Program-made: the position numbers and the translations under genes | Assembly (NCBI RefSeq): GCF_000003605.2 | Contig: NW_003109254.1 | Location: forward strand, 1-33,600 | DNA from: Saccoglossus kowalevskii | Taxonomy: Eukaryota; Hemichordata; Enteropneusta; Harrimaniidae | Direction of reading: 5' to 3' | DNA: 33,600 nucleotides | The notes under the pieces: generated by a model | The model's input: only the letters and a program-made list of their open reading frames with translations | The model's database searches: none | What the model was told of the DNA's origin: nothing | Part shown: in pieces, positions 1 to 9,256 of the stretch | Numbering within the stretch: the stretch's first letter is position 1 | Layout: every line of letters starts with the position of its first letter

Positions 1-130
1 GTATTGAGCGAATTTGAATAAATTCAGTTTTTCGAATAACTTCAGGTATATTTGAAATATCAATTGTTTTGCATCGTATTTCATTTCACGAATTTGTAAT
101 CGCTTTTATTAAAATTGAAATATTTTTGGA

Positions 131-147
131 AGACATTTCAAACGTCT
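131..147. repeat. Imperfect spacer dyad
   Basis: The 17 bases agac-a-ttt-c-aaa-c-gtct form a near-palindrome with one mismatched pair around a central base. It recurs in each spacer. Two main forms exist, differing in the central base (c or a). Function unknown. Confidence 0.5.
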
Positions 148-186
148 ATATTAGCATTATGAATATATTTAATTGGTTATAATTGT

Positions 187-217
187 AAAAATTATATTTC
201 AAACATCAATGTTTGAA
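187..217 (-). terminator. Trailer hairpin plus T-run of copy 1 (model for all units)
   Basis: Read on the minus strand, 17 bases after the tRNA comes the perfect inverted repeat TTCAAACA / TGTTTGAA with a 4-base loop (198-217), then 6 A/T bases, then T5 (187-191). There is no T4 between the tRNA and this T-run, so Pol III, which normally stops at four or more Ts, should make a trailer of about 44-48 bases carrying the hairpin. The same arrangement sits about 18-48 bases left of nearly every tRNA start. Loop sequence and T-run length vary between copies and are given in the tRNA entries. T5 applies where no run is stated. Confidence 0.75.
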
Positions 218-245
218 TTGTGAATCATAATTACTGCCTCGTGTG

Positions 246-256
246 AGGATCGAACT
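246..256 (-). promoter_or_regulatory. Pol III B box inside copy 1
   Basis: tRNA positions 52-62 read AGTTCGATCCT, matching the GTTCRANNCC B-box core bound by TFIIIC. It is intact in most copies. C56, a key B-box base, is changed in copies 68, 76 and 84, and U55 in copy 44. Confidence 0.9.
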
Positions 257-288
257 CACGACCTTCAGATTATGAGACTGACGCGCTG

Positions 289-300
289 CCTACTGCGCTA
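289..300 (-). promoter_or_regulatory. Pol III A box inside copy 1
   Basis: tRNA positions 8-19 read TAGCGCAGTAGG, a full match to the TRGYNNARNNGG A box. Recurrent changes at position 9 (A>T in copies 20, 24, 27, 31, 85, 95) and at positions 10-12 in a few copies could weaken it. Confidence 0.9.
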
Positions 301-321
301 ACGAGGCGGCGATGACAATAA

Positions 322-336
322 CAATTCTTTGTATTG
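322..336 (-). promoter_or_regulatory. Conserved upstream block, candidate Pol III upstream element
   Basis: At -15 to -29 from the tRNA 5' end the transcript strand reads CAATACAAAGAATTG. The CAATACAAAGAATT core is kept in both main spacer types although the bases on its tRNA side differ (GTTATTG versus ATGTATTG). Its position and A/T content fit a TATA-like element that supports start-site choice at some animal tRNA genes. This is inferred from conservation and position only. Confidence 0.4.
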
Positions 337-339
337 AGC

Positions 340-356
340 GAATTTGAAATAAATTC
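340..356. repeat. GAATTT/AAATTC dyad in spacer
   Basis: A 6-bp perfect inverted repeat with a 5-base loop, present in type A spacers. In type B spacers the right arm becomes ATATTC with one mismatch. No function is apparent. Confidence 0.4.
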
Positions 357-565
357 AGTTTTTCGAATAACTTCAGGTATATTTGAAATATCAATTGTTT
401 TGCATCGTATTTCATTTCACGAATTTGTAATCGCTTATATTAAAATTGAAATATTTTTGGAAGACATTTAAAACGTCTGTATTAGCATTATGAATATATT
501 TAATTGGTTATAATTGTAAAAATTATATTTCAAACAGCACTGTTTGAATTGTGAATCATAATTAC

Positions 566-638
566 TGCCTCATGTGAGGATCGAACTCACGACCTTCAGA
601 TTATGAGACTGACGCGCTGCCTACTGCGCTAACGAGGC
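566..638 (-). tRNA. tRNA-Met-CAT: tRNA-Met(CAT) copy 2
   Basis: C67>U gives a tolerated G6-U67 wobble. The trailer hairpin loop GTGC can extend the stem to 9 bp. Confidence 0.92.
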
Positions 639-896
639 GGCGATGACAATAACAATTCTTTGTATTGAGCGAATTTGAAATAAATTCAGTTTTTCGAATA
701 ACTTCAGGTATATTTGAAATATCAATTGTTTTGCATCGTGTTTCATTTCACGAATTTGTAATCGCTTTTATTAAAATTGAAATATTTTTGGAAGACATTT
801 CAAACGTCTATATTAGCATTATGAATATATTTAATTGGTTATAATTGTAAAAATTATATTTCAAACATCACTGTTTGAATTGTGAATCATAATTAC

Positions 897-969
897 TGCC
901 TCGTGTGAGGATCGAACTCACGACCTTCAGATTATGAGACTAACGCGCTGCCTACTGCGCTAACAAGGC
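897..969 (-). tRNA. tRNA-Met-CAT: tRNA-Met(CAT) copy 3
   Basis: C28>U and C5>U, both leaving G-U wobbles (28-42 and 5-68). Trailer loop GTGA. This pair of changes recurs in copies 36, 91, 96 and 99. Confidence 0.92.
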
Positions 970-1227
970 GGCGATGACAATAACAATTCTTTGTATTGAG
1001 CGAATTTGAAATAAATTCAGTTTTTCGAATAACTTCAGGTATATTTGAAATATCAATTGTTTTGCATCGTATTTCATTTCACGAATTAGTAATCGCTTTT
1101 ATTAAAATTGAAATATTTTTGGAAGACATTTAAAACGTCTATATTAGCATTATGAATATATTTAATTGGTTATAATTGTAAAAATTATATTTCAAACATT
1201 AGTATTTGAATTGTGAATCATAATTAC

Positions 1228-1300
1228 TGCCTCGTGTGAGGATCGAACACACGACCTTCAGATTATGAGACTGACGCGCTGCCTACTGCGCTAACGAGGC
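1228..1300 (-). tRNA. tRNA-Met-CAT: tRNA-Met(CAT) copy 4
   Basis: A52>U creates a U-U mismatch in the T stem. Trailer loop CTAA with one G-U in the stem. Same allele as copy 10, which lies 1,988 bp away. Confidence 0.85.
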
Positions 1301-1559
1301 GGCGATGACAATAACAATTCTTTGTATTGAGCGAATTTGAAATAAATTCAGTTTTTCGAATAACTTCAGGTATATTTGAAATATCAATTGTTTTGCATCG
1401 TATTTCATTTCACGAATTAGTAATCGCTTTTATTAAAATTGAAATATTTTTGGAAGACATTTAAAACGTCTATATTAGCATTATGAATATATTTAATTGG
1501 TTATAATTGTAAAAAATTATATTTCAAACATCACTGTTTGAATTGCGAATCATAATTAC

Positions 1560-1632
1560 TGCCTCGTGTGAGGATCGAACTCACGATCTTCAGATTATGA
1601 GACTGACGCGCTGCCTACTGCGCTAACAAGGC
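1560..1632 (-). tRNA. tRNA-Met-CAT: tRNA-Met(CAT) copy 5
   Basis: G46>A in the variable loop and C5>U (wobble). Trailer loop GTGA, T6. Confidence 0.88.
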
Positions 1633-1891
1633 GGCGATGACAATAACAATTCTTTGTATTGAGCGAATTTGAAATAAATTCAGTTTTTCGAATAACTTCA
1701 GGTATATTTGAAATATCAATTGTTTTGCATCGTATTTCATTTCACGAATTAGTAATCGCTTATATTAAAATTGAAATATTTTTGGAAGACATTTCAAACG
1801 TCTATATTAGCATTATGAATATATTTAATTGGTTATAATTGTAAAAAATTATATTTCAAACATCACTGTTTGAATTGCGAATCATAATTAC

Positions 1892-1964
1892 TGCCTCGTG
1901 TGAGGATCGAACTCACGACCTTCAGATTATGAGACTGGCGCGCTGCCTACTGCGCTAACGAGGC
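1892..1964 (-). tRNA. tRNA-Met-CAT: tRNA-Met(CAT) copy 6
   Basis: U27>C leaves a C-A mismatch at the base of the anticodon stem. Trailer loop GTGA, T6. Confidence 0.85.
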
Positions 1965-2222
1965 GGCGATGACAATAACAATTCTTTGTATTGAGCGAAT
2001 TTGAAATAAATTCAGTTTTTCGAATAACTTCACGTATATTTGAAATATCAATTGTATTGCATCGTCTATCATTTCACGAATTTGTAATCGCTTTTATTAA
2101 AATTGAAATATTTTTTGAAGACATTTCAAACGTCTATATTAGCATAATCAATATATTTAATTGGTTATAATTGTAAAAATTATATTTCAAACATTAGTGT
2201 TTGAATTGTGAATCATAATTAC

Positions 2223-2295
2223 TGCCTCGTGTGAGGATCGAACTCACAAACTTCAGATTATGAGACTGACGCGCTGTCTACTGCGCTAACGAGGC
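2223..2295 (-). tRNA. tRNA-Met-CAT: tRNA-Met(CAT) copy 7, D-loop damaged
   Basis: G18>A removes the G18-U55 tertiary contact; C48>U and G46>U change the variable loop. Possibly a poor substrate for folding. Trailer loop CTAA. Confidence 0.75.
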
Positions 2296-2554
2296 GGCGA
2301 TGACAATAACAATTCTTTGTATTGAGCGAATTTGAAATAAATTCAGTTTTTCGAATAACTTCAGGTATATTTGAAATATCAATTGTTTTGCATCGTGTTT
2401 CATTTCACGAATTTGTAATCGCTTATATTAAAATTGAAATATTTTTGGAAGACATTTAAAACGTCTATATTAGCATTATGAATATATTTAATTGGTTATA
2501 ATTGTAAAAAATTATATTTCAAACATCACTGTTTGAATTGCGAATCATAATTAC

Positions 2555-2627
2555 TGCCTCGTGTGAGGATCGAACTCACGACCTTCAGATTATGAGGCTG
2601 ACGCGCTGCCTACTGCGCTAACAAGGC
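2555..2627 (-). tRNA. tRNA-Met-CAT: tRNA-Met(CAT) copy 8
   Basis: U31>C beside the anticodon loop and C5>U wobble. Trailer loop GTGA, T6. Confidence 0.88.
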
Positions 2628-2884
2628 GGCGATGACAATAACAATTCTTTGTATTGAGCGAATTTGAAATAAATTCAGTTTTTCGAATAACTTCAGGTAT
2701 ATTTGAAATATCAATTGTTTTGCATCGTATTTCATTTCACGAATTAGTAATCGCTTTTATTAAAATTGAAATATTTTTGGAAGACATTTAAAACGTCTAT
2801 ATTAGCATTATGATATATTTAATTGGTTATAATTGTAAAAATTATATTTCAAACATTAGTGTTTGAATTGTGAATCATAATTAC

Positions 2885-2957
2885 TGCCTCGTGTGAGGAT
2901 CGAACTCACGACCTTCAGATTATGAGACTGACGCGCTGCCTACTGCGCTAACGAGGC
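2885..2957 (-). tRNA. tRNA-Met-CAT: tRNA-Met(CAT) copy 9
   Basis: Exact consensus. Trailer loop CTAA. Confidence 0.96.
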
Positions 2958-3215
2958 GGCGATGACAATAACAATTCTTTGTATTGAGCGAATTTGAAAT
3001 AAATTCAGTTTTTCGAATAACTTCAGGTATATTTGAAATATCAATTGTTTTGCATCGTATTTCATTTCACGAATTAGTAATCGCTTTTATTAAAATTGAA
3101 ATATTTTTGGAAGACATTTAAAACGTCTATATTAGCATTATGAATATATTTAATTGGTTATAATTGTAAAAATTATATTTCAAACATTAGTATTTGAATT
3201 GTGAATCATAATTAC

Positions 3216-3288
3216 TGCCTCGTGTGAGGATCGAACACACGACCTTCAGATTATGAGACTGACGCGCTGCCTACTGCGCTAACGAGGC
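3216..3288 (-). tRNA. tRNA-Met-CAT: tRNA-Met(CAT) copy 10
   Basis: A52>U (U-U in the T stem), as in copy 4. Trailer loop CTAA with one G-U in the stem. Confidence 0.85.
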
Positions 3289-3547
3289 GGCAATGACAAT
3301 AACAATTCTTTGTATTGAGCGAATTTGAAATAAATTCAGTTTTTCGAATAACTTCAGGTATATTTGAAATATCAATTGTTTTGCATCGTATTTCATTTCA
3401 CGAATTAGTAATCGCTTTTATTAAAATTGAAATATTTTTGGAAGACATTTAAAACGTCTATATTAGCATTATGAATATATTTAATTGGTTATAATTGTAA
3501 AAAATTATATTTCAAACATCACTGTTTGAATTGCGAATCATAATTAC

Positions 3548-3620
3548 TGCCTCGTGTGAGGATCGAACTCACGACCTTCAGATTATGAGACTGACGCGCT
3601 GCCTACTGCGCTAACGAGGC
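3548..3620 (-). tRNA. tRNA-Met-CAT: tRNA-Met(CAT) copy 11
   Basis: Exact consensus. Trailer loop GTGA, T6. The 5' flank differs from its neighbours (ggggaagacaatgac on the plus strand). Confidence 0.96.
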
Positions 3621-3878
3621 GGGGAAGACAATGACAATTCTTTGTATTGAGCGAATTTGAAATAAATTCAGTTTTTCGAATAACTTCAGGTATATTTGAA
3701 ATATCAATTGTTTTGCATCGTGTTTCATTTCACGAATTTGTAATCGCTTACATTAAAATTGAAATATTTTTGGAAGACATTTCAAACGTCTATATTAGCA
3801 TTATGAATATATTTAATTGGTTATAATTGTAAAAATTATATTTCAAACACCACTGTTTGAATTGTGAATCATAATTAC

Positions 3879-3951
3879 TGCCTCGTGTGAGGATCGAACT
3901 CATGACCTTCAGATTATGACACTGACGCGCTGCCTACTGCGCTAACGAGGC
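3879..3951 (-). tRNA. tRNA-Met-CAT: tRNA-Met(CAT) copy 12
   Basis: C32>G in the anticodon loop and G49>A (A-C in the T stem). Trailer loop GTGG. The spacer 5' of it starts the mixed central region. Confidence 0.78.
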
Positions 3952-4210
3952 GGCGACGACAATACATACTTCTTTGTATTGGGCGAATTGAAAATAAATT
4001 CAGTTTTTCGAATAACTTCAGGTATATTTGAAATATCAATTGTTTTGCATCGTGTTTCATTTCACGAATTTGTAATCGCTTATATTAAAATTGAAATATT
4101 TTTGGAAGACATTTCAAACGTCTATATTAGCATTATGAATATATTTAATTGGTTATAATTGTAAAAATTATATTTCAAACATCAGTGTTTGAATTGTGAA
4201 TCATAATTAC

Positions 4211-4283
4211 TGCCTCGTGTGAGGATCGAACTCACGACCTTCAGATTATGATACTGACACGCTGCCTACTGCGCTAACGAGGC
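4211..4283 (-). tRNA. tRNA-Met-CAT: tRNA-Met(CAT) copy 13
   Basis: C32>A in the anticodon loop and C25>U (wobble with G10). Trailer loop CTGA. Confidence 0.82.
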
Positions 4284-4541
4284 GGCGACGACAATTACAA
4301 TTCTTTGTATTGAGCGAATTTGAAATAAATTCAGTTTTTCGAATAACTTCAGGTATATTTGAAATATCAATTGTTTTGCATCGTGTTTCATTTCACGAAT
4401 TTGTAATCGCTTATATTAAAATTGAAATATTTTTGGAAGACATTTAAAACGTCTATATTAGCATTATGAATATATTTAATTGGTTATAATTGTAAAAATT
4501 ATATTTCAAACAGCACTGTTTGAATTGTGAATCATAATAAC

Positions 4542-4614
4542 TGCCTCGTGTGAGGATCGAATTCACGACCTTCAGATTATGAGACTGACGCGCTGCCTAC
4601 TGCGATAACGAAGC
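4542..4614 (-). tRNA. tRNA-Met-CAT: tRNA-Met(CAT) copy 14, degenerate
   Basis: G53>A, G10>U and C3>U disturb the T stem and D stem; the last leaves a U3-G70 wobble. Trailer loop GTGC. Confidence 0.75.
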
Positions 4615-4873
4615 GGCGACGACAATACATAATTCTTTTTATTGGGCGAATTGAAAATAAATTCAGTTTTTCGAATAACTTCATGTATATTTTAAATATC
4701 AATTGTATTGCATCGTGTTTCATTTCACGAATTTGTAATCGCTTATATTAAAATTGAAATATTTTTGGAAGACATTTAAAACGTCTATATTAGCATTATG
4801 AATATATTTAATTGGTTATAATTGTAAAAATTATATTTCAAACAGCACTGTTTGAATTGTAAATCATAATAAC

Positions 4874-4946
4874 TGCCTCGTGTGAGGATCGAACTCACGA
4901 CCTTCAGATTATGAGACTGACGCGCTGCCTACTGCGCTAACGAGGC
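4874..4946 (-). tRNA. tRNA-Met-CAT: tRNA-Met(CAT) copy 15
   Basis: Exact consensus. Trailer loop GTGC. Confidence 0.96.
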
Positions 4947-5205
4947 GGCGACGACAATACATAATTCTTTGTATTGGGCGAATTTAAAATATATTCAGTT
5001 TTTGGAATAACTTCACGTATATTTGAAATATCAATTGTATTGCATCGTCTATCATTTCACGAATTTGTAATCGCTTTTATTAAAATTCAAATATTTTTGG
5101 AAGACATTTCAAACGTCTATATTAGCATAATCAATATATTTAATTGGTTATAATTGTAAAAATTATATTTCAAACATCAGTGTTTGAATTGTGAATCATA
5201 ATTAC

Positions 5206-5278
5206 TGCCTCGTGGGAGGATCGAACTCACGACCTTCAGATTATGAGACTGACGCACTGCCTACTGCGCTAACGAGAC
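5206..5278 (-). tRNA. tRNA-Met-CAT: tRNA-Met(CAT) copy 16
   Basis: A64>C breaks a T-stem pair; C23>U and C2>U leave wobbles. Trailer loop CTGA. Confidence 0.8.
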
Positions 5279-5536
5279 GGCGATGACAATAACAATTCTT
5301 TGTATTGAGCGAATTTGAAATAAATTCAGTTTTTCGAATAACTTCATGTATATTTGAAATATCAATTGTATTGCATCGTCTATCATTTCACGAATTTGTA
5401 ATCGCTTTTATTAAAATTGAAATATTTTTGGAAGACATTTCAAACGTCTATATTAGCATTATGAATATATTTAATTGGTTATAATTGTAAAAATTGTATT
5501 TCAAACACCACTATTTGAATTGTGAATCATAATTAC

Positions 5537-5609
5537 TGCTTCGTGTGAGGATCGAACTCACGACCTTCAGATTATGAGACTGACGCGCTGCCTACTGCGC
5601 TAACGAAGC
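5537..5609 (-). tRNA. tRNA-Met-CAT: tRNA-Met(CAT) copy 17, compensated acceptor pair
   Basis: C3>U together with G70>A converts the 3-70 pair from C-G to U-A, so the stem stays fully paired. Copies 14, 19, 33 and 51 carry only C3>U with a U-G wobble, the likely intermediate. Trailer loop GTGG. Confidence 0.92.
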
Positions 5610-5867
5610 GGCGATGACAATTACAATTCTTTGTATTGAGCGAATTTAAAATATATTCAGTTTTTGGAATAACTTCACGTATATTTGAAATATCAATTGT
5701 ATTGCATCGTCTATCATTTCACGAATTTGTAATCGCTTTTATTAAAATTCAAATATTTTTGGAAGACATTTCAAACGTCTATATTAGCATAATCAATATA
5801 TTTAATTGGTTATAATTGTAAAAATTATATTTCAAACATCAGTGTTTGAATTGTGAATCATAATTAC

Positions 5868-5940
5868 TGCCTCGTGTGAGGATCGAACTCACGACCTTCA
5901 GATTATGAGACTGACGCGCTGCCTACTGCGCTAACGAGGC
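5868..5940 (-). tRNA. tRNA-Met-CAT: tRNA-Met(CAT) copy 18
   Basis: Exact consensus. Trailer loop CTGA. Its 5' flank is the type B spacer with the 5949-5970 dyad. Confidence 0.96.
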
Positions 5941-5948
5941 GGCGACGG

Positions 5949-5970
5949 CAATACATAATTCTTTGTATTG
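5949..5970. repeat. Upstream dyad of type B units (model copy 18)
   Basis: caataca and tgtattg form a perfect 7-bp inverted repeat around 8 bases, lying 9-30 bases before the tRNA 5' end. It overlaps the conserved upstream block. In type A units only the outer caata/tattg is kept, so the dyad is a marker of the type B spacer. Confidence 0.5.
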
Positions 5971-6199
5971 GGCGAATTTAAAATATATTCAGTTTTTGGA
6001 ATAACTTCACGTATATTTGAAATATAAATTGTATTGCATCGTCTATCATTTCACGAATTTGTAATCGCTTTTATTAAAATTCAAATATTTTTGGAAGACA
6101 TTTCAAACGTCTATATTAGCATTATGAATATATTTAATTGGTTATAATTGTAAAAATTGTATTTCAAACACCACTGTTTGAATTGTGAATCATAATTAC

Positions 6200-6272
6200 T
6201 GCCTCGTGTGAGGATCGAACTCACGACCTTCAGATTATGAGACTGACGCGCTGCCTACTGCGCCAACGAAGC
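6200..6272 (-). tRNA. tRNA-Met-CAT: tRNA-Met(CAT) copy 19
   Basis: A9>G and C3>U (U3-G70 wobble). Trailer loop GTGG. Confidence 0.88.
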
Positions 6273-6531
6273 GGCGATGACAATTACAATTCTTTGTATT
6301 GAGCGAATTTGAAATAAATTCAGTTTTTCGAATAACTTCAGGCATATTTGAAATATCAATTGTTTTGCATCGTGTTTCATTTCACGAATTTGTAATCGCT
6401 TATATTAAAATTGAAATATTTTTGGAAGACATTTAAAACGTCTATATTAGCATTATGAATATATTTAATTGGTTATAATTGTAAAAAAATATATTTCAAA
6501 CATCACTGTTTGAATTGTGAATCATAATTAC

Positions 6532-6604
6532 TGCCTCGTGTGATGATCGAACTCACGACCTTCAGATTATAAGACTGACGCGCTGCCTACTGCGCAAACG
6601 AGGC
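6532..6604 (-). tRNA. tRNA-Met-like copy 20, anticodon TAT, degenerate
   Basis: C34>U changes the anticodon from CAT to TAT, the isoleucine AUA-reading anticodon. C61>A breaks the closing T-stem pair and A9>U alters the A box, so function is doubtful. Trailer loop GTGA, T7. Confidence 0.72.
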
Positions 6605-6863
6605 GGCGACGGCAATACATAATTCTTTGTATTGGGCGAATTGAAAATAAATTCAGTTTTTCGAATAACTTCAGGTATATTTGAAATATCAATTGTTTTG
6701 CATCGTGTTTCATTTCACGAATTTGTAATCGCTTTTATTAAAATTGAAATATTTTTGGAAGACATTTAAAGCGTCTATATTAGCATTATGAATATATTTA
6801 ATTGGTTATAATTGTAAAAATTATATTTCAAACATCACTGTTTGAATTGTGAATCATAATTAC

Positions 6864-6936
6864 TGCCTCGTGTGAGGATCGAACTCACGACCTTCAGATT
6901 ATGAGACTGACGCGCTGCCTACTGCGCTAACGAGGC
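6864..6936 (-). tRNA. tRNA-Met-CAT: tRNA-Met(CAT) copy 21
   Basis: Exact consensus. Trailer loop GTGA. Confidence 0.96.
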
Positions 6937-7195
6937 GGCGACGACAATACATAATTCTTTGTGTTGGGCGAATTGAAAATAAATTCAGTTTTTCGAATAA
7001 CTTCAGGTATATTTGAAATATCAATTGTTTTGCATCGTGTTTCATTTCACGAATTTGTAATCGCTTATATTAAAATTGAAATATTTTTGGAAGACATTTA
7101 AAACGTCTATATTAGCATTATGAATATATTTAATTGGTTATAATTGTAAAAATTATATTTCAAACATCACTGTTTGAATTGTGAATCATAATTAC

Positions 7196-7268
7196 TGCCT
7201 CGTGTGAGGATCGAACTCACGACCTTCAGATTATGAGACTGACGCGCTGCCTACTGCGCTAACGAGGC
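7196..7268 (-). tRNA. tRNA-Met-CAT: tRNA-Met(CAT) copy 22
   Basis: Exact consensus. Trailer loop GTGA. Confidence 0.96.
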
Positions 7269-7527
7269 GGCGATGAGAATAACAATTCTTTGTATTGAGC
7301 GAATTTGAAATAAATTCAGTTTTTCGAATAACTTCAGGTATATTTGAAATATCAATTGTTTTGCATCGTGTTTCATTTCACGAATTTGTAATCGCTTTTA
7401 TTAAAATTGAAATATTTTTGGAAGACATTTCAAACGTCTATATTAGCATTATGAATATATTTAATTGGTTATAATTGTAAAAAATTGTATTTCAAACATC
7501 ACTGTTTGAATTGTGAATCATAATAAC

Positions 7528-7600
7528 TGCCTCGTGTGATGATCGAACTCACGACCTTCAGATTATGAGACTGACGCGCTGCCTACTGCGCTAACTAGGC
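7528..7600 (-). tRNA. tRNA-Met-CAT: tRNA-Met(CAT) copy 23, degenerate
   Basis: C61>A (T stem) and C5>A (acceptor stem) are both unpaired. Trailer loop GTGA, T6. Confidence 0.75.
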
Positions 7601-7810
7601 GGCGATGACAATAACAATTCTTTGTATTGAGCGAATTTGAAATAAATTCAGTTTTTCGAATAACTTCAGGTATATTTGAATTATCAATTGTATTGCATCG
7701 TCTATCATTTCACGAATTTGTAATCGCTTATATTAAAATTGAAATATTTTTGGAAGACATTTCAAACGTCTATATTAGCATTATGAATATATTTAATTGG
7801 TTATAATTGT

Positions 7811-7818
7811 AAAAAAAA
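7811..7818 (-). terminator. Longest T-run, copy 24
   Basis: T8 at the standard trailer position, the longest I see in the array; the general length is T4-T6. Confidence 0.7.
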
Positions 7819-7860
7819 TATATTTCAAACATGACTGTTTGAATTGTGAATCATAATTAC

Positions 7861-7933
7861 TGCCTCGTGTGAGGATCGAACTCACGACCTTCAGATTATG
7901 AGACTGACGCGCTGCCTACTGCGCAAACAAGGC
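7861..7933 (-). tRNA. tRNA-Met-CAT: tRNA-Met(CAT) copy 24
   Basis: A9>U and C5>U (wobble). Trailer loop GTCA, unique in the window, with T8. Confidence 0.87.
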
Positions 7934-8191
7934 GGCGATGACAATAACAATTCTTTGTATTGAGCGAATTTAAAATATATTCAGATTTTGGAATAACTTC
8001 ACGTATATTTGAAATATCAATTGTATTGCATCGTCTATCATTTCACGAATTTGTAATCGCTTTTATGAAAATTGAAATATTTTTGGAAGACATTTCAAAC
8101 GTCTATATTAGCATAATCAACATATTTAATTGGTTATAATTGTAAAAATTATATTTCAAACATTAGTGTTTGAATTGTGAATCATAATTAA

Positions 8192-8264
8192 TGCCTCGTG
8201 TGAGGATCGAACTCACGACCTTCAGATTATGAGACTGACGCGCTGCCTACTGCGCTAACGAGGC
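8192..8264 (-). tRNA. tRNA-Met-CAT: tRNA-Met(CAT) copy 25
   Basis: Exact consensus. Trailer loop CTAA. The first bases after A73 are ATTAAT-like, shared with copy 34 at 2,980 bp. Confidence 0.96.
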
Positions 8265-8522
8265 GGCGATGACAATAACAATTCTTTGTATTGAGCGAAT
8301 TTGAAATAAATTCAGTTTTTCGAATAACTTCAGGTATATTTGAAATATCAATTGTTTTGCATCGTGTTTCATTTCACGAATTTGTAATCGCTTATATTAA
8401 AATTGAAATATTTTTGGAAGACATTTCAAACGTCTATATTAGCATTATGAATATATTTAATTGGTTATAATTGTAAAAATTATATTTCAAACATCACTGT
8501 TTGAATTGTGAATCATAATTAC

Positions 8523-8594
8523 TACCTCGTGTGAGGATTGAACTCACGACCTTCAGATTATGATACTGACGCGCTGCCTACTGCGCTAACGAGC
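8523..8594 (-). tRNA. tRNA-Met-CAT: tRNA-Met(CAT) copy 26, acceptor-stem deletion
   Basis: Only 72 bases: one of C2/C3 is deleted, shifting the 5' acceptor strand. C72>U, G57>A and C32>A are also present. Probably a pseudogene. Trailer loop GTGA. Confidence 0.65.
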
Positions 8595-8852
8595 GGCGAT
8601 GACAATAACAATTCTTTGTATTGAGCGAATTTGAAATAAATTCAGTTTTTCGAATAACTTCACGTATATTTGAAATATCAATTGTATTGCATCGTCTATC
8701 ATTTCACGAATTTGTAATCGCTTTTATTAAAATTGAAATATTTTTGGAAGACATTTCAAACGTCTATATTAGCATTATGAATATATTTAATTGGTTATAA
8801 TTTACAAAATCATATTTCAAACATCACTGTTTAAATTGTGAATCATAATTAC

Positions 8853-8925
8853 TGCCTCGTGTGAGGATCGAACTCACGACCTTCAGATTATGAGACTGAC
8901 GCGCTGCCTACTGCGCAAACAAGGC
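8853..8925 (-). tRNA. tRNA-Met-CAT: tRNA-Met(CAT) copy 27
   Basis: A9>U and C5>U. The trailer stem has a G-U pair; loop GTGA; T4 in a rearranged context (8816-8819). Copies 31 and 95 share this trailer. Confidence 0.87.
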
Positions 8926-9183
8926 GGCGATGACCATAACAATTCTTTGTATTGAGCGAATTTGAAATAAATTCAGTTTTTCGAATAACTTCAGGTATAT
9001 TTGAAATATCAATTGCTTTGCATCGTATTTCATTTCACGAATTTGTAATCGCTTATATTAAAATTGAAATATTTTTGGAAGACATTTAAAACGTCTATAT
9101 TAGCATTATGAATATATTTAATTGGTTATAATTGTAAAAATTATATTTCAAACAGCACTGTATGAATTGTGAATCATAATTAC

Positions 9184-9256
9184 TGCCTCGTGTGGGGATC
9201 GAACTCACGACCTTCAGATTATGAGACTGACGCGCTGCCTACTGCTATAACGAGGC
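9184..9256 (-). tRNA. tRNA-Met-CAT: tRNA-Met(CAT) copy 28, degenerate
   Basis: G10>U and C11>A break half the D stem and the A box; U62>C breaks a T-stem pair. Trailer loop GTGC with a stem mismatch. Probably inactive. Confidence 0.65.

Larger units (their letters stand above)
1..234. other. Partial spacer at left edge
   Basis: This is the part of a type A spacer lying 3' of copy 1 on the transcript strand. It holds the copy 1 trailer hairpin and T-run near its right end and the imperfect dyad at 131-147. No gene is seen in it. Confidence 0.9.
235..307 (-). tRNA. tRNA-Met-CAT: tRNA-Met(CAT) copy 1
   Basis: Exact consensus elongator methionine tRNA; it delivers Met at internal AUG codons. 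The cloverleaf is complete: 7-bp acceptor stem GCCTCGT/ACGAGGC, 4-bp D stem GCGC/GCGC with an 8-base loop containing G18 G19, anticodon stem TCAGT/TCTGA with the 31-39 U-U pair I recall in animal elongator tRNA-Met, loop CTCATAA with anticodon CAT, 5-base variable loop, T stem GTGAG/CTCAC with loop TTCGATC, discriminator A73. No intron and no encoded CCA. U54 and G1-C72 exclude the initiator tRNA. Internal A and B boxes imply Pol III transcription. Trailer hairpin loop TTGA. Confidence 0.97.
308..565. other. Representative complete spacer (type A)
   Basis: These 258 bases lie between copies 1 and 2 and contain the upstream block of copy 1 at the left and the hairpin/T-run of copy 2 at the right. 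Type A markers are gatgacaataacaattc, gagcg, tttttcg, caggtata, ttttgcatcg and cattatgaat. Stops occur in all frames and no gene is seen. Confidence 0.85.

Noticed and set aside
187-217. Bacterial-type intrinsic terminator
   Set aside because: The hairpin-plus-T-run looks like one, but the stem is A/T-rich, the genes are Pol III type, and six A/T bases separate the stem from the T-run. A Pol III T-run stop with a structured trailer fits better.
235-307. Initiator tRNA-Met or mitochondrial tRNA-Met
   Set aside because: The initiator would have A1-U72 and A54 in the T loop; this gene has G1-C72 and U54. Mitochondrial tRNAs have reduced arms, whereas all arms here are canonical.
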